Assembly (NCBI GenBank): GCA_947259685.1
Contig: CAMYNC010000008.1
Span: 47,038 to 111,037, forward strand
Length of the DNA: 64,000 bases
Direction of reading: 5' to 3'
Source: an uncultured Desulfuromonadales bacterium
GTDB lineage: Bacteria > Desulfobacterota > Desulfuromonadia > Desulfuromonadales > Geopsychrobacteraceae
This document shows positions 1 to 9,334 of the stretch, piece by piece. Within the stretch, counting starts at the first letter, position 1. Each line of letters starts with the position of its first letter. The position numbers were made by a program, and so were the translations under genes. The notes beneath the pieces are model-generated. The model saw only the letters and a program-made list of their open reading frames with translations, ran no database searches and was not told where the DNA came from.

Positions 1-769
1 GCAGCGAGAGCGGCATCTCGGCGATCTCATCGAGCAGTAGTGTGCCGCCGGAAGCCTCGACAAACAACCCCTTGCGGGTTTCGCGGGCGTCGGTGAAGGC
101 ACCGCGCACATGCCCGAACAGCTCACTCTCCAGCAAATTCTCCGGCAGAGCGGCGCAATTCAGAGCGACAAAAGCGCCTTCGCTGCGGCTGCTCTGGCGA
201 TGCAGAGCGCGGGCCACCAGCTCTTTGCCGGTGCCGCTCTCGCCGCTGATCAATACCGAGGTTTCCAGATCAGCGATCCGCGCGATCTGCTGTTTCACCT
301 GCTGCAGCGCGGCGCTGTCGCCGAGCAGTTCGTCATCCGGTTGCTGCCGGCGCACCTGGTCGTTCAGCAAGCGGACCTTCTCCTGTAGGTGCCGATGCTG
401 CAGGGCGCGATTCAGGCAGATGTTGAGCAGGTCGAGATCAACCGGCTTGATGACGAAATCGTAGGCGCCGGCGCGCAGCGCGGCGATGGCCGTCTCCAGG
501 CTGCCGAAGGCGGTCATGATCACCACCGGCAGGTCGGGGCGGTTGCCTTGCAGCTCGGCACAGAACTCGATGCCGCTGCTGCCCGGCATATTCAGGTCGG
601 TCAGCACCAGGTCGAACTCCTGATCATGCAGCAGTTCACGGGCTGCCGCCACCTGCAGGGCGGTCACCACCTGGTGTCCACGGCGGCTGAGATCCTCGTC
701 CAGCAACTCGCAGAGCGCCCGGTCATCATCAACCACCAGAATGCGGCCGGGCAGTTTCGGTTCAGTCAT
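1..769 (-). CDS. NtrC-family sigma-54-dependent response regulator (C-terminus outside window)
   Basis: Activates sigma-54 promoters in response to phosphorylation by the kinase encoded just upstream. The visible part has a receiver domain (residues about 8-125, acidic D14-D16, phospho-acceptor D58 in LVLTDLNMPG, conserved lysine in VIKPVD). The beginning of an AAA+ domain follows, with Walker A GESGTGKE and the ELFGH segment. The sigma-54 contact loop reads GAFTDA rather than the canonical GAFTGA. The remaining AAA+ part and any Fis-type HTH lie beyond the left edge. The ATG at 769 overlaps the kinase stop codon (ATGA), so the two are translationally coupled. The target promoter is not identifiable in this window. 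Confidence 0.93.
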   Translation of the reverse strand, partial: MTEPKLPGRILVVDDDRALCELLDEDLSRRGHQVVTALQVAAARELLHDQEFDLVLTDLNMPGSSGIEFCAELQGNRPDLPVVIMTAFGSLETAIAALRAGAYDFVIKPVDLDLLNICLNRALQHRHLQEKVRLLNDQVRRQQPDDELLGDSAALQQVKQQIARIADLETSVLISGESGTGKELVARALHRQSSRSEGAFVALNCAALPENLLESELFGHVRGAFTDARETRKGLFVEASGGTLLLDEIAEMPLSL

Positions 770-2244
770 GGCTGTGCTCCATTCTGTTTTTGCGGCAGGT
801 AGACATTGAAACAACTGCCCTTACCTAACTGACTGTCCACTTCGATCCAGCCGCCGTGACCTTCGACGATGCCATAGGCGATCGACAAACCGAGCCCGGT
901 TCCCTGACCGACCTCCTTGGTGGTGAAAAACGGGTCAAAGATCGCTTCCAGATGTTCGGGATCGATGCCGCCACCCTGGTCCCGAACTTGAATCAGGCTC
1001 CAGGCGGCGGCTTTGCTGGAGAGCTTTTCTGGAACCTGAACTTCGAACGGAACCCGGCAACATAGCTCTAGACTCCCACCCTCGGGCATCGCCTGAATAC
1101 CGTTCAGGCTTAAATTGAGTAACACCTGCTGCAGCTGGCCTGGATCGACATTGACCTGCAGCGGCGCTGAAGATTCCACTAGTTTAAGCTCGACCTGTTG
1201 CTCATGCGCGGTCGGTTCGATCAGCGGCAAAAGCGCCCGCAAGGCGCTGTTCGGGTCAATCGCCTGCATGCGGGCTTCGCCACGCCGAGCAAAGCTGAGC
1301 AGTTGCCGCATGATACCGGTCATCCGCTCGGCCTGCTCGCCGATGATCCGTGCCGAGCGGCTGATATCCTCCGGCTGTAAATCAGCGCTGTTAATCATTT
1401 TCGCCCGCCCGGCGATGACATTCAGCGGAGTCCCTAGCTCGTGGGCCATGCCAGCCGATAAACGTCCTAATGTGGCCAACCGTTCGGTATGCCGCAGCTC
1501 TTCCAACGCTTCGATCTTGGCGGCATTGGCAGCCTGCTCGGCCTCGCGCGCCTGGGCCAGTTGGCCGCGCATCTTTTCGATGGTCGCCGCCAGTTCCCCT
1601 AACTCCCCGCTGCCGGTATAGGTGAGGCGGGTGCTGAAATCGCCGCGGCCGATCCGCTCTGCCTGAGCGCGCAAGCGGCGCATCGGCCGATTGATCCAGA
1701 GACTGCCGAGCAGCGCCATCAGCAGCAGACCGGAAACGATCGAAGCACCGATCACCAGCGCTGAACGGCGCAGACTCTCCTCGACGTAATCGTGCATTTC
1801 ATCCATCGACTCAGAAAGTTCGATGGCGCCGATTCGGCTATCGTCGATCAGCAGCGGTAAATAGGTGAGCAAAAAATCCTGACCTTGCTGGGACCCGGCC
1901 AAAAGGGAGATCGTCTCCTCTTCGTAAAGTTCTTCCAACTGCTCGAGGGGCACCCGGGGTTGGAACTTGACCGGCTGATTCTCTTCGATCCAGACCCAGC
2001 GCACTAAAATATCTTTATAGCCGCGGTTTGCCCGTCCAATAAAAGCCAAGGCCTCCTGTTCGCCGCCCTGTTTCCAGATTTCGGTGACCATGACCCGCAG
2101 GCTCTCCCCCAGGTGGCGGGCTTCGCGGCTGAGATTTTTCTTTAATTGGTCCCGCTCGCGCTGAATCGACAGATAGCTGTAAACGGAAAATATCAACACC
2201 ACGCCGAGCATGACGGCAAAGGTGATTTTCAGGGTGAGACGCAT
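766..2244 (-). CDS. Membrane sensor histidine kinase (HAMP, HisKA, HATPase)
   Basis: Inner-membrane sensor kinase partnered with the downstream NtrC-type regulator. From the chosen start (492 aa) there is a transmembrane segment near residues 5-27, a periplasmic sensor region of about 130 residues with no family I can name, and a second membrane segment near 162-184. Next come a HAMP domain, a HisKA domain with phospho-acceptor His268 in GMAHELGTPLN, and a HATPase domain with the N box (LNLSLNGIQAM) and G boxes (DQGGG, GTGLGLSI). The reading frame is open 21 codons further upstream, but the ATG at 2244 has a GAGG eight bases ahead and starts directly with the membrane anchor, so I prefer it. 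It overlaps the regulator by ATGA. Confidence 0.93.
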   Translation of the reverse strand: MRLTLKITFAVMLGVVLIFSVYSYLSIQRERDQLKKNLSREARHLGESLRVMVTEIWKQGGEQEALAFIGRANRGYKDILVRWVWIEENQPVKFQPRVPLEQLEELYEEETISLLAGSQQGQDFLLTYLPLLIDDSRIGAIELSESMDEMHDYVEESLRRSALVIGASIVSGLLLMALLGSLWINRPMRRLRAQAERIGRGDFSTRLTYTGSGELGELAATIEKMRGQLAQAREAEQAANAAKIEALEELRHTERLATLGRLSAGMAHELGTPLNVIAGRAKMINSADLQPEDISRSARIIGEQAERMTGIMRQLLSFARRGEARMQAIDPNSALRALLPLIEPTAHEQQVELKLVESSAPLQVNVDPGQLQQVLLNLSLNGIQAMPEGGSLELCCRVPFEVQVPEKLSSKAAAWSLIQVRDQGGGIDPEHLEAIFDPFFTTKEVGQGTGLGLSIAYGIVEGHGGWIEVDSQLGKGSCFNVYLPQKQNGAQP

Positions 2245-2317
2245 GGCATCAGCCTCGGGCGACAGGAAAGAGGGAAGCGCTAATCGGCCTCTATCCTGCG
2301 GCGGCAAAAGTCAGAAG

Positions 2318-3235
2318 TCAAGTTCTCGTCACTTCGCGTGGAGGCCGGTTGAACAGGCCCAGGCCGCTGACGATCAGGATGATGCCGACGAAATGGTAAC
2401 CCTGGAAGGACTCATTGAGAAACGCCACCGCCATCACTGAAGTGAATAGCGGAATCAGGTTGATGAACAGCCCGGCCCGGTTGGCGCCGATCAGTTGAAT
2501 GCCACGATTCCAGCAAAGGTAAGCGAAAATCGAAGGGAAAATCCCGACATAGAGCAGACTGAGAACCACCGTCCGATTCAGCTCCAATGGGCCGGTCGCC
2601 AGCAGTTCCCAGAGATAGAGTGGCAGCAGGGTCGCAACCCCGACCACAAAGGTTGCGGTGAGAAAACTCAAGGGATGGATCGCCGGCCGGTTGCGCAGCA
2701 ACACCGAGTAGAGCGCGTAGAGACAGATGGCCAACAGCATCAGCAGATCCCCCTCGACAAAAGAGAGTTGTTGCAGTCGCTGCCAGTCGCCATGGATAAG
2801 GATGTAGCCTGCGCCAAAGATGCAGAGACTGACAGCAAACAATTGCAGACGGCTGACCCGTTCATGGAACAGGGCAAAGCTGATCAGCACAATAACCGCC
2901 GGCATCACCGACTGGGTCAAGGCAATATTGATGGCAGTTGTGGTATTAGCTGCGGTGTAGAGCAGGGTGTTGAAAGAAGCGATACCGAGCAGTCCAACCT
3001 GGAGGATATTCTTCCAACCAGCCAGGATTCCTGTCCAGTCCTGTCGGGTTTGCCGCCAGGTAAAGGGCAGCAGCAGCGCCAAGGCGATCGACCAACGCCA
3101 GAAGGACATGGCGACAGGTGGAATCAGTTCAGCCACTCCACGGGCCAAAACTGCGTTGCCAGCCCAAAATAGCGTTGGCAGAACCAGCAACAGATAGGCC
3201 CAACGCTGCTCCTGTGCGATAGTTTTGGTCGACAT
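2318..3235 (-). CDS. EamA-family (DMT superfamily) transporter
   Basis: A 305-aa inner-membrane protein with about ten hydrophobic helices arranged as two EamA repeats. The N-terminal signature is FWAGNAVLARG, and the second half ends in SGLGLFNRPPRE. Family members export amino acids, metabolites or drugs; the substrate cannot be read from the sequence. The ATG at 3235 has AGGA eight bases upstream. It lies 73 bp upstream of the kinase start on the same strand and could share a transcript with the two-component pair, but nothing else links them. Confidence 0.9.
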   Translation of the reverse strand: MSTKTIAQEQRWAYLLLVLPTLFWAGNAVLARGVAELIPPVAMSFWRWSIALALLLPFTWRQTRQDWTGILAGWKNILQVGLLGIASFNTLLYTAANTTTAINIALTQSVMPAVIVLISFALFHERVSRLQLFAVSLCIFGAGYILIHGDWQRLQQLSFVEGDLLMLLAICLYALYSVLLRNRPAIHPLSFLTATFVVGVATLLPLYLWELLATGPLELNRTVVLSLLYVGIFPSIFAYLCWNRGIQLIGANRAGLFINLIPLFTSVMAVAFLNESFQGYHFVGIILIVSGLGLFNRPPREVTRT

Positions 3236-3386
3236 AAGCTATCCTGAATTCTTAAGTAAAATCAGTAAGGCTCGATCTCTTTGAAGCGTCCCATTTTTAC
3301 GTCCTTTTAATGGCGAATTGTCTCTGGAGAGAGTAGACTTCCAAGTAACTGCCAGCAACCGGTTTTATGTCATTCGGAGTATATAT

Positions 3387-5960
3387 ATGGGCGAACAGTC
3401 TGAACAGGCTCCCTTGGTGAAAAAGAAGAACAAACTGGGCACCTTTGCCGGGGTGTTTACCCCGAGCATCCTTACCATCCTCGGCATCATTCTGTTCCTG
3501 CGGCTCGGCTTCGTCGTCGGCGCTGCCGGCCTACAGCAGGCGCTGCTGATCATCCTGCTGGCCAACAGCATTTCGGTGTTGACCAGTATTTCGCTGTCGG
3601 CCATCGCCACCAACCTGAAGGTTGGCGCTGGCGGTGATTACTACCTGATTTCCCGCACCCTTGGTCTGCAGTTCGGTGGCGCTTTGGGGCTGGTGCTGTT
3701 TCTCGCTCAGGCGGTCTCGATCGGTTTCTACTGCATCGGTTTCGGCGAGGTCATCGCCGGCCTGTTCGGAGCCGGTGGCGCGGCACCGCAACTGATTGCC
3801 CTGCTGGCAATCGCCGGGCTGTTCCTGCTGGCCTGGCAGGGCGCAGATCTGGCCACCCGGTTTCAGTTTATCGTCATGGTCATTCTCTGCCTGGCGCTGA
3901 TCTCCTTTTTCTTCGGTGGCTTGCTGCAATGGGACACCAAGCTGCTGCAGGCCAATTGGCAACCTGCGCTGGAAAGCCCCGGCTTCTGGGCGCTGTTTGC
4001 GGTTTTTTTCCCGGCGGTGACCGGCTTCACCCAAGGGGTGAGCATGTCAGGAGACCTGAGTGACCCGGGCAAAAGCCTGCCGCTGGGCACATTCCTGGCT
4101 GTCGGGGTTTCGATTCTGGTCTACTTTGGCGCTGCCATGCTGTTTGCCGGCAGCCTGCCGCAAACTGTCATGGTCAGTGATTATCAGGCGATGGTCCAGG
4201 TGGCCTGGCTGCCGCTGCTGATTACCGCCGGGGTGATTGCAGCCACCCTCTCGTCGGCGATGGCCTCCTTTCTTGGGGCGCCAAGGATTTTGCAGTCACT
4301 GGCGACGGATAAAATCTTTCCGCTGCTGAACCCCTTTGCCAAGGGCACCGGGCCGACCGACAATCCGCGCCGCGGGGTGCTACTGGCGGCGGCGATTGCT
4401 GCCTTGACGGTCAGTCTCGGCAACCTGAATCTGATCGCCAGCGTGGTGGCGATGTTTTTTCTGATCTCTTACGGGCTGTTGAATTACGCCACCTATTTCG
4501 AAGCGCGGGCCGCCAGCCCCTCGTTTCGCCCCCGCTTCAAGTGGTTTCATCAGCGCGCCAGCCTGGCCGGAGCGCTGGTCTGCCTGGGGGCGATGCTGGC
4601 GATTGACTGGAAAGCCGGGGCTCTGGCGGTGGCAGTGCTGTTTATCCTCTATCAGTATTTACAGCGTGCCGCCAGGCAAAGCCGCTGGGCTGACAGTCGG
4701 CGTTCTCATCACCTGCAGCAGTTGCGTGAGCATCTGCTGCGGGCGGCGCAGGAGCTTGAACATCCGCGAGACTGGCGGCCGCAGATTCTGGCTTTTTCCG
4801 GTAGCCGACCGCGGCGTGAACGGCTACTGAAATTCTCCGCCTGGCTCGAAGGCGGCAGCGGCCTGACCACCCTGGTGCGGATTTTGGTCGGGAACGGGCC
4901 GCAACAGGTCCTGCAGAAGGCTGAGGCAGAAACCGAACTCTATGAGGATATCGCCGCCAGCGGGGTGCAGGCCTTTCCACTGGCGGTCAATGCTCCGTCT
5001 TTCGAGATCGGTAGCTCGCTGCTGCTGCAATCCTTCGGCATCGGCCCGTTAAAAGCCAACACCATTCTGATCAACCACCATGGGATCTATCTGCAGCAAT
5101 TTTTTGCCGAACAACTGAAAAACTTCGGCAAGAACCTGCGGGGCGCGCAACGCCTCGGCTATAATCTGGTGATGCTTGATGCCAAAGAAGAAGCTTGGCA
5201 GCGCCTGGAGGAGCAGGCTGCCGAGGCACGCCGGATCGATATCTGGTACGAAGCAGGGAGCAGCGGCGCACTGATGTTGCTGCTGGCTCATCTGATAACC
5301 CGTTCTCCCTTCTGGGACCAGGCCAACTTACGGGTGCTGGTCGGGGTGCAGGATGAAGATCGGCTGGCAACCACCGAGGCCTTGCAGAAGGAACTGGAAC
5401 AGGACCGCATCGATGCGGCAGCCGTGGTTGTCGAGGATTGCAGCAGTGCCAGCATTGTCCGGCATTCAGCGGATGCCAGTTTGGTGTTTTTACCGTTGGT
5501 AATGAAAGCGGGACAGATCTTCGATTGTGCTGGAGAATCTGCCGACAGCCTGTTACCGAAACTGCCGTTGGTAGCTTTGGTGGTGGCCGCCCAACAGATT
5601 GAGTTGGCCGCAGAGCCCGAGGAAGGAGCTGCCGGCCGCCTGGCCGAAGCCGAAGATGCGCTAACTACAGCCCAGGATCGCGTCAAGATGAGCAATCATG
5701 AGGTGGAAGAGGCCACCGCGGCAATTGAATCGAACTTGCAGCAGTTGCTTGATGCCCGCCAGCATGGAGCGGAAGAGACACAACTGACCCGGCTGCATGA
5801 CCAACTGGCCAAAGCTCGTCAGCAATCAAATAAAGCCATCAGGCGCTCTGCCAGGGTCGATGCCAAGCTGGAAATTGAAAAACAACAGCTGGAACAGTTA
5901 CGCAAGCAATATCACCTGATGGATGAACCGGAGGCAGCAGCGGAAGAGAATCCGGATTGA
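3387..5960 (+). CDS. APC-superfamily permease of the cation-chloride cotransporter (SLC12) type
   Basis: Large inner-membrane transporter (857 aa from this start). After a short charged N-terminus (KKKNKLGTFAGVF) come about twelve membrane helices (residues 20-430) with the APC signature TILGIILFLRLGFVVGAAG. A long cytoplasmic C-terminal part resembles the SLC12 C-terminal domain. The last 90 residues are an Ala/Glu/Gln-rich coiled coil. Eukaryotic relatives move Na/K/Cl; bacterial ones are mostly annotated as amino acid permeases and the substrate is unknown. The frame is open back to 3318, but the ATG at 3387 has GGAG seven bases before it and directly precedes the conserved region. It is divergent from the EamA gene. 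Confidence 0.9.
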   Translation: MGEQSEQAPLVKKKNKLGTFAGVFTPSILTILGIILFLRLGFVVGAAGLQQALLIILLANSISVLTSISLSAIATNLKVGAGGDYYLISRTLGLQFGGALGLVLFLAQAVSIGFYCIGFGEVIAGLFGAGGAAPQLIALLAIAGLFLLAWQGADLATRFQFIVMVILCLALISFFFGGLLQWDTKLLQANWQPALESPGFWALFAVFFPAVTGFTQGVSMSGDLSDPGKSLPLGTFLAVGVSILVYFGAAMLFAGSLPQTVMVSDYQAMVQVAWLPLLITAGVIAATLSSAMASFLGAPRILQSLATDKIFPLLNPFAKGTGPTDNPRRGVLLAAAIAALTVSLGNLNLIASVVAMFFLISYGLLNYATYFEARAASPSFRPRFKWFHQRASLAGALVCLGAMLAIDWKAGALAVAVLFILYQYLQRAARQSRWADSRRSHHLQQLREHLLRAAQELEHPRDWRPQILAFSGSRPRRERLLKFSAWLEGGSGLTTLVRILVGNGPQQVLQKAEAETELYEDIAASGVQAFPLAVNAPSFEIGSSLLLQSFGIGPLKANTILINHHGIYLQQFFAEQLKNFGKNLRGAQRLGYNLVMLDAKEEAWQRLEEQAAEARRIDIWYEAGSSGALMLLLAHLITRSPFWDQANLRVLVGVQDEDRLATTEALQKELEQDRIDAAAVVVEDCSSASIVRHSADASLVFLPLVMKAGQIFDCAGESADSLLPKLPLVALVVAAQQIELAAEPEEGAAGRLAEAEDALTTAQDRVKMSNHEVEEATAAIESNLQQLLDARQHGAEETQLTRLHDQLAKARQQSNKAIRRSARVDAKLEIEKQQLEQLRKQYHLMDEPEAAAEENPD

Positions 5961-5969
5961 AGCAGAGGC

Positions 5970-6677
5970 TCAGAAGCACCGGCTGAGCAGCACCGGGACT
6001 GCAGTCTCCACGCGCAGAATCCGGTCGCCTAAACTGACCGGGGTAAAACCGCTCTGCTGCAGCTTCTCGATTTCGTAGGGAATAAAGCCTCCTTCAGGCC
6101 CGATCGCCAGAGTGGTGGGTTGATTCTGGCCGGCGGGAATTTTTTCTGTTGCGACTGGGTGGGCGACCAATGCCCTGGTACCACGGACCAGTTCCGGCAG
6201 TTCATCCTCGACAAAGGGTTTGAAGCGAGGTTTTAAATGAACTTCAGGCAGAAGCGTATCGCGGGCCTGCTCAAGGCCGAGCAGCAACTGTTCCTGTAGC
6301 CTGTCCGGCTGCAGCAGCGGGCTGCCCCAGAAGCTCTTTTCCACCCGATAGCTGTTAAGCAGGTAGATCTGCTTCACCCCCAACGAGGTCACCGACTGGA
6401 GCACCCGCTTGAGCATCTTCGGTCGGGGCAAAGCCAGTAACAGCGTGACCGGGAGTGGTTCGGGCGGCTGCCGGTGGAGTTTGACCTCAAGTTCCAGCTT
6501 TTCGCTGTTCAAATCCAGCACCGCCCCTTCACCCAGGAGGCCGTTAAGCTGCCCCAGCCGTAAACGGTCACCGACCTTGGCACGGTGCACCTCAAGCACA
6601 TGCTGCAGGCGGCGGCCGGTCAAGCAGACCCGATTCTCAGAAATAAAATCCTTTTCAAACAGCAGGATCAGGTTCAT
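5970..6677 (-). CDS. rsmE: 16S rRNA (uracil1498-N3)-methyltransferase RsmE
   Basis: SPOUT-class methyltransferase that N3-methylates U1498 of 16S rRNA using S-adenosylmethionine. At 235 aa it has the usual length. An N-terminal PUA-like part (LTGRRLQHVLEVHRAKVGD) is followed by the trefoil-knot domain with hallmark IGPEGGF and the C-terminal LGDRILRVETA segment that forms the cofactor pocket. It converges on the permease with 9 bp between the stop codons. The start at 6677 begins directly with the family N-terminus. Confidence 0.96.
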   Translation of the reverse strand: MNLILLFEKDFISENRVCLTGRRLQHVLEVHRAKVGDRLRLGQLNGLLGEGAVLDLNSEKLELEVKLHRQPPEPLPVTLLLALPRPKMLKRVLQSVTSLGVKQIYLLNSYRVEKSFWGSPLLQPDRLQEQLLLGLEQARDTLLPEVHLKPRFKPFVEDELPELVRGTRALVAHPVATEKIPAGQNQPTTLAIGPEGGFIPYEIEKLQQSGFTPVSLGDRILRVETAVPVLLSRCF

Positions 6678-6812
6678 CAGTGTTATCTTTTCGGATGGAT
6701 AGGGATTAAGACCTATCGGATCTTACCTCATGCTCAAACTAAATACTCCCCGGGACTGGCGGTCAGAGAAAATTTTCAGGCCGGCAGTTGAGCGCCACTT
6801 TGCCCGGAACTC

Positions 6813-6843
6813 TTGATTTTGGGCAAGATCTTTTTTATATAAT
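6813..6843 (+). promoter_or_regulatory. Candidate sigma-70 promoter of the moxR-bat operon
   Basis: TTGATT at 6813-6818 is followed by an AT-rich -10 region. Either TATATA at 6836 (17-bp spacer) or TATAAT at 6838-6843 (19-bp spacer) could serve as -10. It lies about 45 bp upstream of the moxR start in an otherwise gene-free gap of about 210 bp between rsmE and moxR. Confidence 0.45.
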
Positions 6844-6889
6844 AGGTTTCATTTCGAGTCATTTTATCCGTTGGCAAAAAGGTATTGAT

Positions 6890-7861
6890 ATGGAGAGTTT
6901 AGCTTCAGTTTTTAACCAACTGGCCACAGCACTAAGTCGCCAGGTGCTCGGCCAGCCGCAGCTGATCGAACGGTTGCTGATCGCCCTGCTGGCCGATGGT
7001 CACCTGTTGGTCGAAGGTGCACCGGGGCTGGCCAAAACCCGCGCCATCCAGAAACTGGGGGAACAGCTGCAGGGCAGTTTTCATCGGGTGCAGTTTACCC
7101 CCGACCTGTTGCCGGCCGACCTGACCGGCACCGATATCTTCCGCCCCCAGGATGGCAGCTTCGTCTTTCAGCGCGGTCCGCTGTTTCACAACCTGATCCT
7201 CGCCGACGAGATCAATCGGGCCCCGGCCAAGGTACAGTCGGCGCTGCTCGAAGCGATGGCCGAACGGCAGATCACCATCGGCCAGACCAGTTACCCGCTG
7301 GCCGATCCCTTTCTGGTCATGGCGACCCAGAACCCGATCGAGCAGGAGGGGACCTATCCCCTGCCGGAAGCACAGCTCGACCGCTTTCTGCTGCACATCA
7401 ACATCGACTATCCACAGGTCGAGGTGGAACGGCAGATCCTGCAGTTGGCCCGCGGCGAAGCCAGGGCCGGCCATCAGGCGCAGCCGCAGCCCGGTTTGCA
7501 GCTCAGTACCGCACAACTGCAGGCGGCGCGCATCGAAGTGCTGGACCTCTATCTGTCTGAAAATCTTGAGGAATACCTGCTGCAGCTGGTGCTAGCGACC
7601 CGGCAGCCACGCCCCTATGGCGAAGATTTGGTCGCCTGGATTCAGTACGGCGCCAGCCCGCGGGCCAGTATCGCCCTTGATCGTTGTGCCCGGGCGCGCG
7701 CCTGGCTGGCTGGCCGGGACTATGTCAGTCCTGAGGATATCCAGGCCCTGGCCTTCGATGTGCTGCGCCACCGGGTGTTGTTAACCTACGAGGCCGAGGC
7801 CGAGGGGATCAGTGTTGACCGGCTGGTCAGCGAACTGATTGCCAGAGTGCCGGTACCTTAA
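6890..7861 (+). CDS. moxR: MoxR-family AAA+ ATPase
   Basis: MoxR ATPases act as chaperone-like remodelling factors, typically with the VWA proteins encoded beside them. The 323-aa product has Walker A GAPGLAKT at residues 43-50, Walker B LILADEINRAP, sensor 1 (VMATQNPIEQEGTYPLPEAQLDRF region) and a C-terminal lid with the SPRAS motif. The frame is open from 6788, but the ATG at 6890 has AAAAAGG seven bases ahead and begins at the family's usual N-terminus. It is the first gene of a six-gene operon. Confidence 0.95.
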   Translation: MESLASVFNQLATALSRQVLGQPQLIERLLIALLADGHLLVEGAPGLAKTRAIQKLGEQLQGSFHRVQFTPDLLPADLTGTDIFRPQDGSFVFQRGPLFHNLILADEINRAPAKVQSALLEAMAERQITIGQTSYPLADPFLVMATQNPIEQEGTYPLPEAQLDRFLLHINIDYPQVEVERQILQLARGEARAGHQAQPQPGLQLSTAQLQAARIEVLDLYLSENLEEYLLQLVLATRQPRPYGEDLVAWIQYGASPRASIALDRCARARAWLAGRDYVSPEDIQALAFDVLRHRVLLTYEAEAEGISVDRLVSELIARVPVP

Positions 7862-7866
7862 CGCCG

Positions 7867-8817
7867 ATGAGCCCGCAGCAGCCTGCAACAGAATCCCGCC
7901 CGGCGGCGGTCAGCCTCAAACTGGCTGACCTGATCGCTCTGCGCAGCGAGAGCCGTGGCTTTTCCTTGCGCCCCCGGAAAGTGCGTTCAAGCCAGAGCGG
8001 CGGCTATCTGAGCCGGATCCGCGGTCGGGGGATGGAGTTTGCCGAGGTCCGCAGCTACCAGCCGGGGGACGATGTCCGCAACATCGACTGGCGGGTCACG
8101 GCGCGCAGTGGCAAACCGCACACCAAACTGTTTCAAGAGGAACGGGAGCGGCCGGTGCTGCTGGCGGTCGATTATCGGCGGCCGATGTTCTTTGCCACCC
8201 GTGGCTGTTTCAAGGCGGTGCAGGCCTCGAAACTGGCGGCACTGCTCGCTTGGCGGGCCCTGGAGCAGGGGGACCGGGTCGGCGCCTTCCTATTTTCCGA
8301 AGATCGTCACTGTGAACTGCGCCCACAGCTCGGCAAGGCCGGGGTGCTCAGCCTGCTGCGACAGATGGTGGCCGATCCGGCCTGGCAGCGCCCGCTGCAT
8401 CACCCCTTCGAACCACGTCAGCGTCTGGCCCAAACCCTGATGCGGCTGCGGCGGGTGGCGCGCCCCGGCAGTTTGATTTTGTTATTAAGCGATTTCGCCC
8501 AATGGGATGAACAGGTGGAGAAGCAACTGAGTCTGCTCGCTCGGCACAACGACCTGGGGCTGATTTTCTGTTATGACCCCCTCGAAGGGGAACTTCCCCC
8601 GGCCGGCAGCTACCGGGTCAGCGATGGTAAACGCGATCTGACCATGAGTACCCTTGGCCGCGCGGGTCGGCAAGCTTACCAGCAACGGTTTGCCGCACAT
8701 CGCTTGCGGATTGAACTGTTCTGTCGCCAGCGCAGCAGTCTGTTTCTGGCCTGCGCCAGTGATGATCGGCCCCTCGATGCTCTGCGCCAGGGGCTACTCG
8801 CCCGACCAGGAGGTTGA
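7867..8817 (+). CDS. DUF58 domain protein of the MoxR-Bat operon
   Basis: Cytoplasmic DUF58 protein (316 aa), invariably found downstream of moxR; the fold is VWA-like and the function unknown. The family block is intact: GRGMEFAEVRSYQPGDD, then VRNIDWRVTARSGKPH, then LFQEERERPVLL (about residues 55-105). It starts 5 bp after the moxR stop and ends 1 bp before the next ATG, indicating one polycistronic mRNA. Confidence 0.94.
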   Translation: MSPQQPATESRPAAVSLKLADLIALRSESRGFSLRPRKVRSSQSGGYLSRIRGRGMEFAEVRSYQPGDDVRNIDWRVTARSGKPHTKLFQEERERPVLLAVDYRRPMFFATRGCFKAVQASKLAALLAWRALEQGDRVGAFLFSEDRHCELRPQLGKAGVLSLLRQMVADPAWQRPLHHPFEPRQRLAQTLMRLRRVARPGSLILLLSDFAQWDEQVEKQLSLLARHNDLGLIFCYDPLEGELPPAGSYRVSDGKRDLTMSTLGRAGRQAYQQRFAAHRLRIELFCRQRSSLFLACASDDRPLDALRQGLLARPGG

Positions 8818-8818
8818 G

Positions 8819-9334
8819 ATGCCGCCTGCCTTGCCAACCACAGCCGAAACCTTGCCGCTACACGATATCCATCTGCCGGTGGCGATCTCCTGGTGGCCCC
8901 CGGCCCCCGGCTGGTGGCTGCTGCTAATTGCCATCCTGTTATTGATCATCGGCAGTGTCTGGTTTTGGCACCGGCGGCAGCGGCGACACTACCGACGCCT
9001 GTTGCTGCGCCAGCTGCAGGAGTTAGAACAGCAATATCGTCAGCAGAATGATGAACAAAAATTGTTGCAGGAGCTTTCCCGCTTGCTACGCCAGGCGGCT
9101 CAGCTCCATTTTCCGACCCGAAGCTCTGTTGGTCTGGTTTGTGACGACTGGCTGAACTTTCTCGATCAGACTCTCGGCGGCAAGGACTTCTCGCAAGGCT
9201 GTGGCCGCGCGCTGGCGCTGGGGCCCTATCTGAGGCAAACGCCTGAGGTTGATGCCGAGGCATTGTTCATCCTTTGTCGGCGCTGGCTACGTCGTCTGCC
9301 GCCAGCACCAAAACAGCAGGGGGAGCGAGGATGA
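8819..9334 (+). CDS. DUF4381-type membrane protein of the Bat operon
   Basis: A 171-aa protein with the typical DUF4381 start: a Pro/Trp-rich LHDIHLPVAISWWPPAPGWW segment, one membrane helix (about residues 33-53) and a long basic/Gln-rich cytoplasmic tail. Members lie between DUF58 and batA and are thought to belong to the same membrane assembly; no activity is known. The frame is open from 8654 inside the preceding gene, but the ATG at 8819 has a perfect AGGAGG and falls right after the DUF58 stop. The end overlaps batA by ATGA. Confidence 0.88.
   Translation: MPPALPTTAETLPLHDIHLPVAISWWPPAPGWWLLLIAILLLIIGSVWFWHRRQRRHYRRLLLRQLQELEQQYRQQNDEQKLLQELSRLLRQAAQLHFPTRSSVGLVCDDWLNFLDQTLGGKDFSQGCGRALALGPYLRQTPEVDAEALFILCRRWLRRLPPAPKQQGERG

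Noticed and set aside
2495..3172. 225-codon plus-strand frame opposite the EamA gene
   Set aside because: Antisense shadow with polar low-complexity product; the minus frame has clear transporter motifs.
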